Shown here in pieces: positions 48,947-62,563 of a stretch of 64,000 nt of DNA. The stretch's first letter is position 1. Each line of letters opens with the position of its first letter. Origin of the DNA: Cladorhizidae sp. MBARI D1340-BT2 (Eukaryota > Porifera > Demospongiae > Poecilosclerida > Cladorhizidae). A program made the translations under genes and the position numbers. The stretch spans positions 992,001 to 1,056,000 of the forward strand of contig JAQNBH010000252.1 in assembly GCA_028752905.1 (NCBI GenBank). Reading direction: 5' to 3'. The notes beneath the pieces were generated by a model that was given only the letters and a program-made list of their open reading frames with translations, did no database searches and was not told the origin of the DNA.

Positions 48947-49853
48947 CCAGTAAAAAACCACTACATTTATTGATAATCTGTTGACATGTTGCAGATAAGG
49001 GCCTTCTCTATCAGTTGACAAAATCTGGGACTTTGGTCTTGTTAATTAGGGCAGTTATGAATTGTACTCTTACTTGATGCTAAACATGTTAGCTTCGTAG
49101 ATTATCCACACTTCACTGAATAGACTTGATGTATAGCTATTAAGATAGGACTCTCTAAGTGCTCTCTCTTGATACCAAACATCCATATATTCTGCACACT
49201 TCACTGTATGGACTTGCAAGATAGGTATCTCTCAGTGTTCTCTATCTTGAGCTAAACATGTTAGCTTCATAGATTCTCCACACTTCACTGAATAGACTTG
49301 ATATATAGCTCTAAAGGTAGGCCTCTCTCTGTTCTCTCTCTTGATACCAAACATCCGTATATTCTGCATACATAGAATCACAAGATAGGTTTCTCTATGT
49401 GTTCTCTATCTTGATGCTAAACAGGTTAGCTTCATAGATTCTCCACACTTCACTGTATAAACTTGATATATAGCTATTAAGATAGGTCTCTCCCTGTGCT
49501 CTCTGTTGATATCAAACATCCATAATATTCTGCAAACATCACTGTAATGGACTTGATATGATTCGAATGATAGGTTTCATTATGTGTTCTCTATCTTGAT
49601 ATTTGCCCTAATTTGGTCTATATGTTTCTCATTTTCCCCCCAAAAATCTTGTTATTTTGCCGTAAAGCTCATAACTTTTCTACACTTTACCCCAAAAAGA
49701 TCATTTTTATATCACCGAATAGCCCTTCTAATTATCTGTCTTATGTATGTGCCAAAATTTTGAGTACTCTAAGTATTAGCAAGTTATGATGATTTGAAGT
49801 GGTAAGGTTTGCGATCTTTCCTGGCGTTTTACAGTTGCCAAAGCGGTGGCCTG
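48947..49853 (+). repeat. Satellite monomer M55 (907 bp)
   Basis: M45-like (gtatgg, gcaaac, gatca, tgatgattt) with gcaaacatc, caccgaatag, cttatgtatg and a gtaaaaaacc start. Confidence 0.93.
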
Positions 49854-50761
49854 CCAGTAAAAAACCACTACATTTATTGATAATCTGTTGACATGTTGCA
49901 GATAAGGGCCTTCTCTATCAGTTGACAAAATCTGGAACTTTGGTCTTGTTAATTAGGGCAGTTATGAATTGTACTCTTACTTGATGCTAAACATGTTAGC
50001 TTCGTAGATTATCCACACTTCACTGAATAGACTTGATGTATAGCTATTAAGATAGGACTCTCTAAGTGCTCTCTCTTGATACCAAACATCCTTATATTCT
50101 GCACACTTCACTGTAATGGACTTGCAAGATAGGTATCTCTCAGTGTTCTCTATCTTGAGCTAAACATGTTAGCTTCATAGATTCTCCACACTTCACTGAA
50201 TAGACTTGATATATAGCTCTAAAGGTAGGCCTCTCTCTGTTCTCTCTCTTGATACCAAACATCCGTATATTCTGCATACATAGAATCACAAGATAGGTTT
50301 CTCTATGTGTTCTCTATCTTGATGCTAAACAGGTTAGCTTCATAGATTCTCCACACTTCACTGTATAAACTTGATATACAGCTATTAAGATAGGTCTCTC
50401 CCTGTGCTCTCTGTTGATATCAAACATCCATAATATTCTGCACACTTCACTGTAATGGACTTGATATGATTCGAATGATAGGTTTCATTATGTGTTCTCT
50501 ATCTTGATATTTGCCCTAATTTGGTCTATATGTTTCTCATTTTCCCCCCAAAAATCTTGTTATTTTGCCGTAAAGCTCATAACTTTTCTACACTTTACCC
50601 AAAAAAGATAATTTTTATATCACTGGATAGCCCTTCTAATTATCTGTCTTTTGTACGTGCCAAAATTTTGAGTACTCTAAGTATTAGCAAGTTATGGTGA
50701 TTTGAAGTGGTAAGGTTTGCGATCTTTCCTGGCGTTTTCCAGTTGCCAAAGCGGTGGCCTG
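49854..50761 (+). repeat. Satellite monomer M56 (908 bp)
   Basis: M46-like ends (gtaaaaaacc, catcctta, cactgg) with ggaactttgg, shared only with M63, and tacagc/gcacac. Confidence 0.93.
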
Positions 50762-51673
50762 CCAGTGAAAAACCACTATATACATTTATTGATAATCTGT
50801 TGACTTGTTGCAGATAAGGGCCTTCTCTATCAGTTGACAAAATCTGGGACTTTGGTCTTGTTAATTAGGGCAGTTATGAATTGTACTCTTACTTGATGCT
50901 AAACATGTTAGCTTCGTAGATTATCCACACTTCACTGAATAGACTTGATGTATAGCTATTAAGATAGGACTCTCTAAGTGCTCTCTCTTGATACCAAACA
51001 TCCATATATTCTGCACACTTCACTGTAATGGACTTGCAAGATAGGTATCTCTCAGTGTTCTCTATCTTGAGCTAAACATGTTAGCTTCATAGATTCTCCA
51101 CACTTCACTGAATAGACTTGATATATAGCTCTAAAGGTAGGCCTCTCTCTGTTCTCTCTCTTGATACCAAACATTCGTATATTCTGCATACATAGAATCA
51201 CAAGATAGGTTTCTCTATGTGTTCTCTATCTTGATGCTAAACAGGTTAGCTTCATAGATTCTCCACACTTCACTGTATAAACTTGATATACAGCTATTAA
51301 GATAGGTCTCTCCCTGTGCTCTCTGTTGATATCAAACATCCATAATATTCTGCACACTTCACTGTAATGGACTTGATATGATTCGAATGATAGGTTTCAT
51401 TATGTGTTCTCTATCTTGATATTTGCCCTAATTTGGTCTATATGTTTCTCATTTTCCCCCCAAAAATCTTGTTATTTTGCCGTAAAGCTCATAACTTTTC
51501 TACACTTTACCCAAAAAAGATAATTTTTATATCACCGGATAGCCCTTCTAATTATCTGTCTTTTGTACGTGCCAAAATTTTGAGTACTCTAAGTATTAGC
51601 AAGTTATGGTGATTTGAAGTGGTAAGGTTTGCGATCTTTCCTGGCGTTTTACAGTTGCCAAAGCGGTGGCCTG
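50762..51673 (+). repeat. Satellite monomer M57 (912 bp, TATA type)
   Basis: TATA at 50779-50782. Counterpart of M50 but with gtacgtgcc. Confidence 0.93.
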
Positions 51674-52581
51674 CCAGTGAAAATCCACTACATTTATTGA
51701 TAATCTGTTGACTTGTTGCAGATAAGGGCCTTCTCTATCAGTTGACAAAATCTGGGACTTTGGTCTTGTTAATTAGGGCAGTTATGAATTGTACTCTTAC
51801 TTGATGCTAAACATGTTAGCTTCGTAGATTATCCACACTTCACTGAATAGACTTGATGTATAGCTATTAAGATAGGACTCTCTAAGTGCTCTCTCTTGAT
51901 ACCAAACATCCATATATTCTGCACACTTCACTGTAATGGACTTGCAAGATAGGTATCTCTCAGTGTTCTCTATCTTGAGCTAAACATGTTAGCTTCATAG
52001 ATTCTCCACACTTCACTGAATAGACTTGATATATAGCTCTAAAGGTAGGCCTCTCTCTGTTCTCTCTCTTGATACCAAACATCCGTATATTCTGCATACA
52101 TAGAATCACAAGATAGGTTTCTCTATGTGTTCTCTATCTTGATGCTAAACAGGTTAGCTTCATAGATTCTCCACACTTTACTGTATAAACTTGATATACA
52201 GCTATTAAGATAGGTCTCTCCCTGTGCTCTCTGTTGATATCAAACATCCATAATATTCTGCACACTTCACTGTAATGGACTTGATATGATTCGAATGATA
52301 GGTTTCATTGTGTGTTCTCTATCTTGATATTTGCCCTAATTTGGTCTATATGTTTCTCATTTTCCCCCCAAAAATCTTGTTATTTTGCCGTAAAGCTCAT
52401 AACTTTTCTACACTTTACCCAAAAAAGATAATTTTTATATCACCGGATAGCCCTTCTAATTATCTGTCTTTTGTACGTGCCAAAATTTTGAGTACTCTAA
52501 GTATTAGCAAGTTATGATGATTTGAAGTGGTAAGGTTTGCGATCTTTCCTGGCGTTTTACAGTTGCCAAAGAGGTGGCCTG
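51674..52581 (+). repeat. Satellite monomer M58 (908 bp)
   Basis: Counterpart of M51, with the aaaatcc start, cactttactg, cattgtgtg and aagaggtgg all present. Confidence 0.93.
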
Positions 52582-53487
52582 CCAGTGAAAAACCACTACA
52601 TTTATTGATAATCTGTTGACATGTTGCAGATAAGGGCCTTCTCTATCAGTTGACAAAATCTGGGACTTTGGTCTTGTTAATTAGGGCTGTTATGAATTGT
52701 ACTCTTACTTGATGCTAAACATGTTAGCTTCGTAGATTATCCACACTTCACTGAATAGACTTGATGTATAGCTATTAAGATAGGACTCTCTAAGTGCTCT
52801 CTCTTGATACCAAACATCCATATATTCTGCACACTTCACTGTAATGGACTTGCAAGATAGGTATCTCTCAGTGTTCTCTATCTTGAGATAAACATGTTAG
52901 CTTCATAGATTCTCCACACTTCACTGAATAGACTTGATATATAGCTCTAAAGGTAGGCCTCTCTCTGTTCTCTCTCTTGATACCAAACATCCGTATATTC
53001 TGCATACATAGAATCACAAGATAGGTTTCTCTGTGTTCTCTATCTTGATGCTAAACAGGTTAGCTTCATAGATTCTCCACACTTCACTGTATAAACTTGA
53101 TATACAGCTATTAAGATAGGTCTCTCCCTATGCTCTCTGTTGATATCAAACATCCATAATATTCTGCACACTTCACTGTAATGGACTTGATATGATTCGA
53201 ATGATAGGTTTCATTATGTGTTCTCTATCTTGATATTTGCCCTAATTTGGTCTATATGTTTCTCATTTTCCCCCCAAAAATCTTGTTATTTTGCCGTAAA
53301 GCTCATAACTTTTCTACACTTTACCCAAAAAAGATAATTTTTATATCACCGGATAGCCCTTCTAATTATCTGTCTTTTGTACGTGCCAAAATTTTGAGTA
53401 CTCTAAGTATTAGCAAGTTATGGTGATTTGAAGTGGTAAGGTTTGCGATCTTTCCTGGCGTTTTCCAGTTGCCAAAGCGGTGGCCTG
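52582..53487 (+). repeat. Satellite monomer M59 (906 bp)
   Basis: Counterpart of M52, sharing gggctgtt but with the usual gcaagttatg. Confidence 0.93.
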
Positions 53488-54395
53488 CCAGTGAAAAACC
53501 ACTACATTTATTGATAATCTGTTGACTTGTTGCAGATAAGGGCCTTCTCTATCAGTTGACAAAATCTGGGACTTTGGTCTTGTTAATTAGGGCAGTTATG
53601 AATTGTACTCTTACTTGATGCTAAACATGTTAGCTTCGTAGATTATCCACACTTCACTGAATAGACTTGATGTATAGCTATTAAGATAGGACTCTCTAAG
53701 TGCTCTCTCTTGATACCAAACATCCATATATTCTGCACACTTCACTGTAATGGACTTGCAAGATAGGTATCTCTCAGTGTTCTCTATCTTGAGCTAAACA
53801 TGTTAGCTTCATAGATTCTCCACACTTCACTGAATAGACTTGATATATAGCTCTAAAGGTAGGCCTCTCTCTGTTCTCTCTCTTGATACCAAACATCCGT
53901 ATATTCTGCATACATAGAATCACAAGATAGGTTTCTCTATGTGTTCTCTATCTTGATGCTAAACAGGTTAGCTTCATAGATTCTCCACACTTCACTGTAT
54001 AAACTTGATATACAGCTATTAAGATAGGTCTCTCCCTGTGCTCTCTGTTGATATCAAACATCCATAATATTCTGCACACTTCACTGTAATGGACTTGATA
54101 TGATTCGAATGATAGGTTTCATTATGTGTTCTCTATCTTGATATTTGCCCTAATTTGGTCTATATGTTTCTCATTTCCCCCCCCAAAATCTTGTTATTTT
54201 GCCGTAAAGCTCATAACTTTTCTACACTTTACCCAAAAAAGATAATTTTTATATCACCGGATAGCCCTTCTAATTATCTGTCTTTTGTACGTGCCAAAAT
54301 TTTGAGTACTCTAAGTATTAGCAAGTTATGGTGATTTGAAGTGGTAAGGTTTGCGATCTTTCCTGGCGTTTTCCAGTTGCCAAAGCGGTGGCCTG
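53488..54395 (+). repeat. Satellite monomer M60 (908 bp)
   Basis: Counterpart of M53 (T3C8A4, gataa, caccgg). Confidence 0.93.
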
Positions 54396-55302
54396 CCAGT
54401 GAAAAACCACTACATTTATTGATAATCTGTTGACTTGTTGCAGATAAGGGCCTTCTCTATCAGTTGACAAAATCTGGGACTTTGGTCTTGTTAATTAGGG
54501 CAGTTATGAATTGTACTCTTACTTGATGCTAAACATGTTAGCTTCGTAGATTATCCACACTTCACTGAATAGACTTGATGTATAGCTATTAAGATAGGAC
54601 TCTCTAAGTGCTCTCTCTTGATACCAAACATCCATATATTCTGCACACTTCACTGTAATGGACTTGCAAGATAGGTATCTCTCAGTGTTCTCTATCTTGA
54701 GCTAAACATGTTAGCTTCATAGATTCTCCACACTTCACTGAATAGACTTGATATATAGCTCTAAAGGTAGGCCTCTCTCTGTTCTCTCTCTTGATACCAA
54801 ACATCCGTATATTCTGCATACATAGAATCACAAGATAGGTTTCTCTATGTGTTCTCTATCTTGATGCTAAACAGGTTAGCTTCATGATTCTCCACACTTC
54901 ACTGTATAAACTTGATATACAGCTATTAAGATAGGTCTCTCCCTGTGCTCTCTGTTGATATCAAACATCCATAATATTCTGCACACTTCACTGTAATGGA
55001 CTTGATATGATTCGAATGATAGGTTTCATTATGTGTTCTCTATCTTGATATTTGCCCTAATTTGGTCTATATGTTTCTCATTTCCCCCCCCAAAATCTTG
55101 TTATTTTGCCGTAAAGCTCATAACTTTTCTACACTTTACCCAAAAAAGATCATTTTTATATCACCGGATAGCCCTTCTAATTTTCTGTCTTTTGTACATG
55201 CCAAAATTTTGAGTACTCTAAGTATTAGCAAGTTATGATGATTTGAAGTGGTAAGGTTTGCGATCTTTCCTGGCGTTTTACAGTTGCCAAAGCGGTGGCC
55301 TG
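54396..55302 (+). repeat. Satellite monomer M61 (907 bp)
   Basis: Counterpart of M54 (tcatgattc, ttttctg, gtacatgcc). Confidence 0.93.
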
Positions 55303-56201
55303 CCAGTAAAAAACCACTACATTTATTGATAATCTGTTGACATGTTGCAGATAAGGGCCTTCTCTATCAGTTGACAAAATCTGGGACTTTGGTCTTGTTA
55401 ATTAGGGCAGTTATGAATTGTACTCTTACTTGATGCTAAACATGTTAGCTTCGTAGATTATCCACACTTCACTGAATAGACTTGATGTATAGCTATTAAG
55501 ATAGGACTCTCTAAGTGCTCTCTCTTGATACCATATATTCTGCACACTTCACTGTATGGACTTGCAAGATAGGTATCTCTCAGTGTTCTCTATCTTGAGC
55601 TAAACATGTTAGCTTCATAGATTCTCCACACTTCACTGAATAGACTTGATATATAGCTCTAAAGGTAGGCCTCTCTCTGTTCTCTCTCTTGATACCAAAC
55701 ATCCGTATATTCTGCATACATAGAATCACAAGATAGGTTTCTCTATGTGTTCTCTATCTTGATGCTAAACAGGTTAGCTTCATAGATTCTCCACACTTCA
55801 CTGTATAAACTTGATATATAGCTATTAAGATAGGTCTCTCCCTGTGCTCTCTGTTGATATCAAACATCCATAATATTCTGCAAACATCACTGTAATGGAC
55901 TTGATATGATTCGAATGATAGGTTTCATTATGTGTTCTCTATCTTGATATTTGCCCTAATTTGGTCTATATGTTTCTCATTTTCCCCCCAAAAATCTTGT
56001 TATTTTGCCGTAAAGCTCATAACTTTTCTACACTTTACCCCAAAAAGATCATTTTTATATCACCGAATAGCCCTTCTAATTATCTGTCTTATGTATGTGC
56101 CAAAATTTTGAGTACTCTAAGTATTAGCAAGTTATGATGATTTGAAGTGGTAAGGTTTGCGATCTTTCCTGGCGTTTTACAGTTGCCAAAGCGGTGGCCT
56201 G
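55303..56201 (+). repeat. Satellite monomer M62 (899 bp, private deletion)
   Basis: Counterpart of M55 with a different, private 8-bp loss in unit B1: gataccatatattc instead of gataccaaacatccatatattc, between two cca direct repeats. Confidence 0.93.
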
Positions 56202-57109
56202 CCAGTAAAAAACCACTACATTTATTGATAATCTGTTGACATGTTGCAGATAAGGGCCTTCTCTATCAGTTGACAAAATCTGGAACTTTGGTCTTGTTAA
56301 TTAGGGCAGTTATGAATTGTACTCTTACTTGATGCTAAACATGTTAGCTTCGTAGATTATCCACACTTCACTGAATAGACTTGATGTATAGCTATTAAGA
56401 TAGGACTCTCTAAGTGCTCTCTCTTGATACCAAACATCCTTATATTCTGCACACTTCACTGTAATGGACTTGCAAGATAGGTATCTCTCAGTGTTCTCTA
56501 TCTTGAGCTAAACATGTTAGCTTCATAGATTCTCCACACTTCACTGAATAGACTTGATATATAGCTCTAAAGGTAGGCCTCTCTCTGTTCTCTCTCTTGA
56601 TACCAAACATCCGTATATTCTGCATACATAGAATCACAAGATAGGTTTCTCTATGTGTTCTCTATCTTGATGCTAAACAGGTTAGCTTCATAGATTCTCC
56701 ACACTTCACTGTATAAACTTGATATACAGCTATTAAGATAGGTCTCTCCCTGTGCTCTCTGTTGATATCAAACATCCATAATATTCTGCACACTTCACTG
56801 TAATGGACTTGATATGATTCGAATGATAGGTTTCATTATGTGTTCTCTATCTTGATATTTGCCCTAATTTGGTCTATATGTTTCTCATTTTCCCCCCAAA
56901 AATCTTGTTATTTTGCCGTAAAGCTCATAACTTTTCTACACTTTACCCAAAAAAGATAATTTTTATATCACTGGATAGCCCTTCTAATTATCTGTCTTTT
57001 GTACGTGCCAAAATTTTGAGTACTCTAAGTATTAGCAAGTTATGGTGATTTGAAGTGGTAAGGTTTGCGATCTTTCCTGGCGTTTTCCAGTTGCCAAAGC
57101 GGTGGCCTG
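56202..57109 (+). repeat. Satellite monomer M63 (908 bp)
   Basis: Counterpart of M56, including ggaactttgg and cactgg. Confidence 0.93.
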
Positions 57110-58021
57110 CCAGTGAAAAACCACTATATACATTTATTGATAATCTGTTGACTTGTTGCAGATAAGGGCCTTCTCTATCAGTTGACAAAATCTGGGACTT
57201 TGGTCTTGTTAATTAGGGCAGTTATGAATTGTACTCTTACTTGATGCTAAACATGTTAGCTTCGTAGATTATCCACACTTCACTGAATAGACTTGATGTA
57301 TAGCTATTAAGATAGGACTCTCTAAGTGCTCTCTCTTGATACCAAACATCCATATATTCTGCACACTTCACTGTAATGGACTTGCAAGATAGGTATCTCT
57401 CAGTGTTCTCTATCTTGAGCTAAACATGTTAGCTTCATAGATTCTCCACACTTCACTGAATAGACTTGATATATAGCTCTAAAGGTAGGCCTCTCTCTGT
57501 TCTCTCTCTTGATACCAAACATTCGTATATTCTGCATACATAGAATCACAAGATAGGTTTCTCTATGTGTTCTCTATCTTGATGCTAAACAGGTTAGCTT
57601 CATAGATTCTCCACACTTCACTGTATAAACTTGATATACAGCTATTAAGATAGGTCTCTCCCTGTGCTCTCTGTTGATATCAAACATCCATAATATTCTG
57701 CACACTTCACTGTAATGGACTTGATATGATTCGAATGATAGGTTTCATTATGTGTTCTCTATCTTGATATTTGCCCTAATTTGGTCTATATGTTTCTCAT
57801 TTTCCCCCCAAAAATCTTGTTATTTTGCCGTAAAGCTCATAACTTTTCTACACTTTACCCAAAAAAGATAATTTTTATATCACCGGATAGCCCTTCTAAT
57901 TATCTGTCTTTTGTACGTGCCAAAATTTTGAGTACTCTAAGTATTAGCAAGTTATGGTGATTTGAAGTGGTAAGGTTTGCGATCTTTCCTGGCGTTTTAC
58001 AGTTGCCAAAGCGGTGGCCTG
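57110..58021 (+). repeat. Satellite monomer M64 (912 bp, TATA type)
   Basis: TATA at 57127-57130. Counterpart of M57. Confidence 0.93.
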
Positions 58022-58929
58022 CCAGTGAAAATCCACTACATTTATTGATAATCTGTTGACTTGTTGCAGATAAGGGCCTTCTCTATCAGTTGACAAAATC
58101 TGGGACTTTGGTCTTGTTAATTAGGGCAGTTATGAATTGTACTCTTACTTGATGCTAAACATGTTAGCTTCGTAGATTATCCACACTTCACTGAATAGAC
58201 TTGATGTATAGCTATTAAGATAGGACTCTCTAAGTGCTCTCTCTTGATACCAAACATCCATATATTCTGCACACTTCACTGTAATGGACTTGCAAGATAG
58301 GTATCTCTCAGTGTTCTCTATCTTGAGCTAAACATGTTAGCTTCATAGATTCTCCACACTTCACTGAATAGACTTGATATATAGCTCTAAAGGTAGGCCT
58401 CTCTCTGTTCTCTCTCTTGATACCAAACATCCGTATATTCTGCATACATAGAATCACAAGATAGGTTTCTCTATGTGTTCTCTATCTTGATGCTAAACAG
58501 GTTAGCTTCATAGATTCTCCACACTTTACTGTATAAACTTGATATACAGCTATTAAGATAGGTCTCTCCCTGTGCTCTCTGTTGATATCAAACATCCATA
58601 ATATTCTGCACACTTCACTGTAATGGACTTGATATGATTCGAATGATAGGTTTCATTGTGTGTTCTCTATCTTGATATTTGCCCTAATTTGGTCTATATG
58701 TTTCTCATTTTCCCCCCAAAAATCTTGTTATTTTGCCGTAAAGCTCATAACTTTTCTACACTTTACCCAAAAAAGATAATTTTTATATCACCGGATAGCC
58801 CTTCTAATTATCTGTCTTTTGTACGTGCCAAAATTTTGAGTACTCTAAGTATTAGCAAGTTATGATGATTTGAAGTGGTAAGGTTTGCGATCTTTCCTGG
58901 CGTTTTACAGTTGCCAAAGAGGTGGCCTG
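58022..58929 (+). repeat. Satellite monomer M65 (908 bp)
   Basis: Counterpart of M51 and M58. Confidence 0.93.
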
Positions 58930-59835
58930 CCAGTGAAAAACCACTACATTTATTGATAATCTGTTGACATGTTGCAGATAAGGGCCTTCTCTATCAGTTG
59001 ACAAAATCTGGGACTTTGGTCTTGTTAATTAGGGCAGTTATGAATTGTACTCTTACTTGATGCTAAACATGTTAGCTTCGTAGATTATCCACACTTCACT
59101 GAATAGACTTGATGTATAGCTATTAAGATAGGACTCTCTAAGTGCTCTCTCTTGATACCAAACATCCATATATTCTGCACACTTCACTGTAATGGACTTG
59201 CAAGATAGGTATCTCTCAGTGTTCTCTATCTTGAGATAAACATGTTAGCTTCATAGATTCTCCACACTTCACTGAATAGACTTGATATATAGCTCTAAAG
59301 GTAGGCCTCTCTCTGTTCTCTCTCTTGATACCAAACATCCGTATATTCTGCATACATAGAATCACAAGATAGGTTTCTCTGTGTTCTCTATCTTGATGCT
59401 AAACAGGTTAGCTTCATAGATTCTCCACACTTCACTGTATAAACTTGATATACAGCTATTAAGATAGGTCTCTCCCTATGCTCTCTGTTGATATCAAACA
59501 TCCATAATATTCTGCACACTTCACTGTAATGGACTTGATATGATTCGAATGATAGGTTTCATTATGTGTTCTCTATCTTGATATTTGCCCTAATTTGGTC
59601 TATATGTTTCTCATTTTCCCCCCAAAAATCTTGTTATTTTGCCGTAAAGCTCATAACTTTTCTACACTTTACCCAAAAAAGATAATTTTTATATCACCGG
59701 ATAGCCCTTCTAATTATCTGTCTTTTGTACGTGCCAAAATTTTGAGTACTCTAAGTATTAGCAAGTTATGGTGATTTGAAGTGGTAAGGTTTGCGATCTT
59801 TCCTGGCGTTTTCCAGTTGCCAAAGCGGTGGCCTG
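58930..59835 (+). repeat. Satellite monomer M66 (906 bp)
   Basis: gagataaac, the 2-bp loss and cctatgc as in M59, but gggcagtt as in M70. Confidence 0.93.
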
Positions 59836-60743
59836 CCAGTGAAAAACCACTACATTTATTGATAATCTGTTGACTTGTTGCAGATAAGGGCCTTCTCTAT
59901 CAGTTGACAAAATCTGGGACTTTGGTCTTGTTAATTAGGGCAGTTATGAATTGTACTCTTACTTGATGCTAAACATGTTAGCTTCGTAGATTATCCACAC
60001 TTCACTGAATAGACTTGATGTATAGCTATTAAGATAGGACTCTCTAAGTGCTCTCTCTTGATACCAAACATCCATATATTCTGCACACTTCACTGTAATG
60101 GACTTGCAAGATAGGTATCTCTCAGTGTTCTCTATCTTGAGCTAAACATGTTAGCTTCATAGATTCTCCACACTTCACTGAATAGACTTGATATATAGCT
60201 CTAAAGGTAGGCCTCTCTCTGTTCTCTCTCTTGATACCAAACATCCGTATATTCTGCATACATAGAATCACAAGATAGGTTTCTCTATGTGTTCTCTATC
60301 TTGATGCTAAATAGGTTAGCTTCATAGATTCTCCACACTTCACTGTATAAACTTGATATACAGCTATTAAGATAGGTCTCTCCCTGTGCTCTCTGTTGAT
60401 ATCAAACATCCATAATATTCTGCACACTTCACTGTAATGGACTTGATATGATTCGAATGATAGGTTTCATTATGTGTTCTCTATCTTGATATTTGCCCTA
60501 ATTTGGTCTATATGTTTCTCATTTTCCCCCCAAAAATCTTGTTATTTTGCCGTAAAGCTCATAACTTTTCTACACTTTACCCAAAAAAGATAATTTTTAT
60601 ATCACTGGATAGCCCTTCTAATTATCTGTCTTTTGTACGTGCCAAAATTTTGAGTACTCTAAGTATTAGCAAGTTATGGTGATTTGAAGTGGTAAGGTTT
60701 GCGATCTTTCCTGGCGTTTTCCAGTTGCCAAAGCGGTGGCCTG
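59836..60743 (+). repeat. Satellite monomer M67 (908 bp, hybrid)
   Basis: M60-like start (gtgaaaaacc, gacttg, catccata) and M63-like end (T4C6A5, gataa, cactgg). Private T at 60312 (aaataggtt). Confidence 0.92.
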
Positions 60744-61655
60744 CCAGTGAAAAACCACTATATACATTTATTGATAATCTGTTGACTTGTTGCAGATAAG
60801 GGCCTTCTCTATCAGTTGACAAAATCTGGGACTTTGGTCTTGTTAATTAGGGCAGTTATGAATTGTACTCTTACTTGATGCTAAACATGTTAGCTTCGTA
60901 GATTATCCACACTTCACTGAATAGACTTGATGTATAGCTATTAAGATAGGACTCTCTAAGTGCTCTCTCTTGATACCAAACATCCATATATTCTGCACAC
61001 TTCACTGTAATGGACTTGCAAGATAGGTATCTCTCAGTGTTCTCTATCTTGAGCTAAACATGTTAGCTTCATAGATTCTCCACACTTCACTGAATAGACT
61101 TGATATATAGCTCTAAAGGTAGGCCTCTCTCTGTTCTCTCTCTTGATACCAAACATTCGTATATTCTGCATACATAGAATCACAAGATAGGTTTCTCTAT
61201 GTGTTCTCTATCTTGATGCTAAACAGGTTAGCTTCATAGATTCTCCACACTTCACTGTATAAACTTGATATACAGCTATTAAGATAGGTCTCTCCCTGTG
61301 CTCTCTGTTGATATCAAACATCCATAATATTCTGCACACTTCACTGTAATGGACTTGATATGATTCGAATGATAGGTTTCATTATGTGTTCTCTATCTTG
61401 ATATTTGCCCTAATTTGGTCTATATGTTTCTCATTTTCCCCCCAAAAATCTTGTTATTTTGCCGTAAAGCTCATAACTTTTCTACACTTTACCCAAAAAA
61501 GATAATTTTTATATCACCGGATAGCCCTTCTAATTATCTGTCTTTTGTACGTGCCAAAATTTTGAGTACTCTAAGTATTAGCAAGTTATGGTGATTTGAA
61601 GTGGTAAGGTTTGCGATCTTTCCTGGCGTTTTACAGTTGCCAAAGCGGTGGCCTG
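60744..61655 (+). repeat. Satellite monomer M68 (912 bp, TATA type)
   Basis: TATA at 60761-60764. Counterpart of M57 and M64. Confidence 0.93.
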
Positions 61656-62563
61656 CCAGTGAAAATCCACTACATTTATTGATAATCTGTTGACTTGTTG
61701 CAGATAAGGGCCTTCTCTATCAGTTGACAAAATCTGGGACTTTGGTCTTGTTAATTAGGGCAGTTATGAATTGTACTCTTACTTGATGCTAAACATGTTA
61801 GCTTCGTAGATTATCCACACTTCACTGAATAGACTTGATGTATAGCTATTAAGATAGGACTCTCTAAGTGCTCTCTCTTGATACCAAACATCCATATATT
61901 CTGCACACTTCACTGTAATGGACTTGCAAGATAGGTATCTCTCAGTGTTCTCTATCTTGAGCTAAACATGTTAGCTTCATAGATTCTCCACACTTCACTG
62001 AATAGACTTGATATATAGCTCTAAAGGTAGGCCTCTCTCTGTTCTCTCTCTTGATACCAAACATCCGTATATTCTGCATACATAGAATCACAAGATAGGT
62101 TTCTCTATGTGTTCTCTATCTTGATGCTAAACAGGTTAGCTTCATAGATTCTCCACACTTTACTGTATAAACTTGATATACAGCTATTAAGATAGGTCTC
62201 TCCCTGTGCTCTCTGTTGATATCAAACATCCATAATATTCTGCACACTTCACTGTAATGGACTTGATATGATTCGAATGATAGGTTTCATTGTGTGTTCT
62301 CTATCTTGATATTTGCCCTAATTTGGTCTATATGTTTCTCATTTTCCCCCCAAAAATCTTGTTATTTTGCCGTAAAGCTCATAACTTTTCTACACTTTAC
62401 CCAAAAAAGATAATTTTTATATCACCGGATAGCCCTTCTAATTATCTGTCTTTTGTACGTGCCAAAATTTTGAGTACTCTAAGTATTAGCAAGTTATGAT
62501 GATTTGAAGTGGTAAGGTTTGCGATCTTTCCTGGCGTTTTACAGTTGCCAAAGAGGTGGCCTG
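61656..62563 (+). repeat. Satellite monomer M69 (908 bp)
   Basis: Counterpart of M51, M58 and M65. Confidence 0.93.

Larger units (their letters stand above)
44406..50761 (+). repeat. 7-mer higher-order unit, copy 1 (M50-M56, 6356 bp)
   Basis: The length series is 912, 908, 906, 908, 907, 907, 908. It introduces monomer types not seen to the left: aaaatcc starts (M51), gagataaac with a 2-bp loss (M52), tcatgattc (M54) and cttatgtatg (M55). It differs from copy 2 at T in gtatgtgcc (M50), A at 47061 (M52) and the 8 bp missing from M62. Otherwise I saw no difference. Confidence 0.92.
50762..57109 (+). repeat. 7-mer higher-order unit, copy 2 (M57-M63, 6348 bp)
   Basis: This copy repeats copy 1 at an offset of 6356 bp with the same monomer order. 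The only length change is the 8-bp loss in M62, which makes it 6348 bp. Near-identity over more than 6 kb, against clear differences between adjacent monomers, shows that the 7-mer is the unit of recent amplification. Confidence 0.92.
57110..60743 (+). repeat. 7-mer unit, truncated copy 3 (M64-M67, 3634 bp)
   Basis: M64-M66 match M57-M59. M67 starts like M60 but ends like M63 (ctgg at the 770 site, T4C6A5 tract), so about three monomers are missing. M66 has gggcagtt where M52 and M59 have gggctgtt. Confidence 0.88.
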
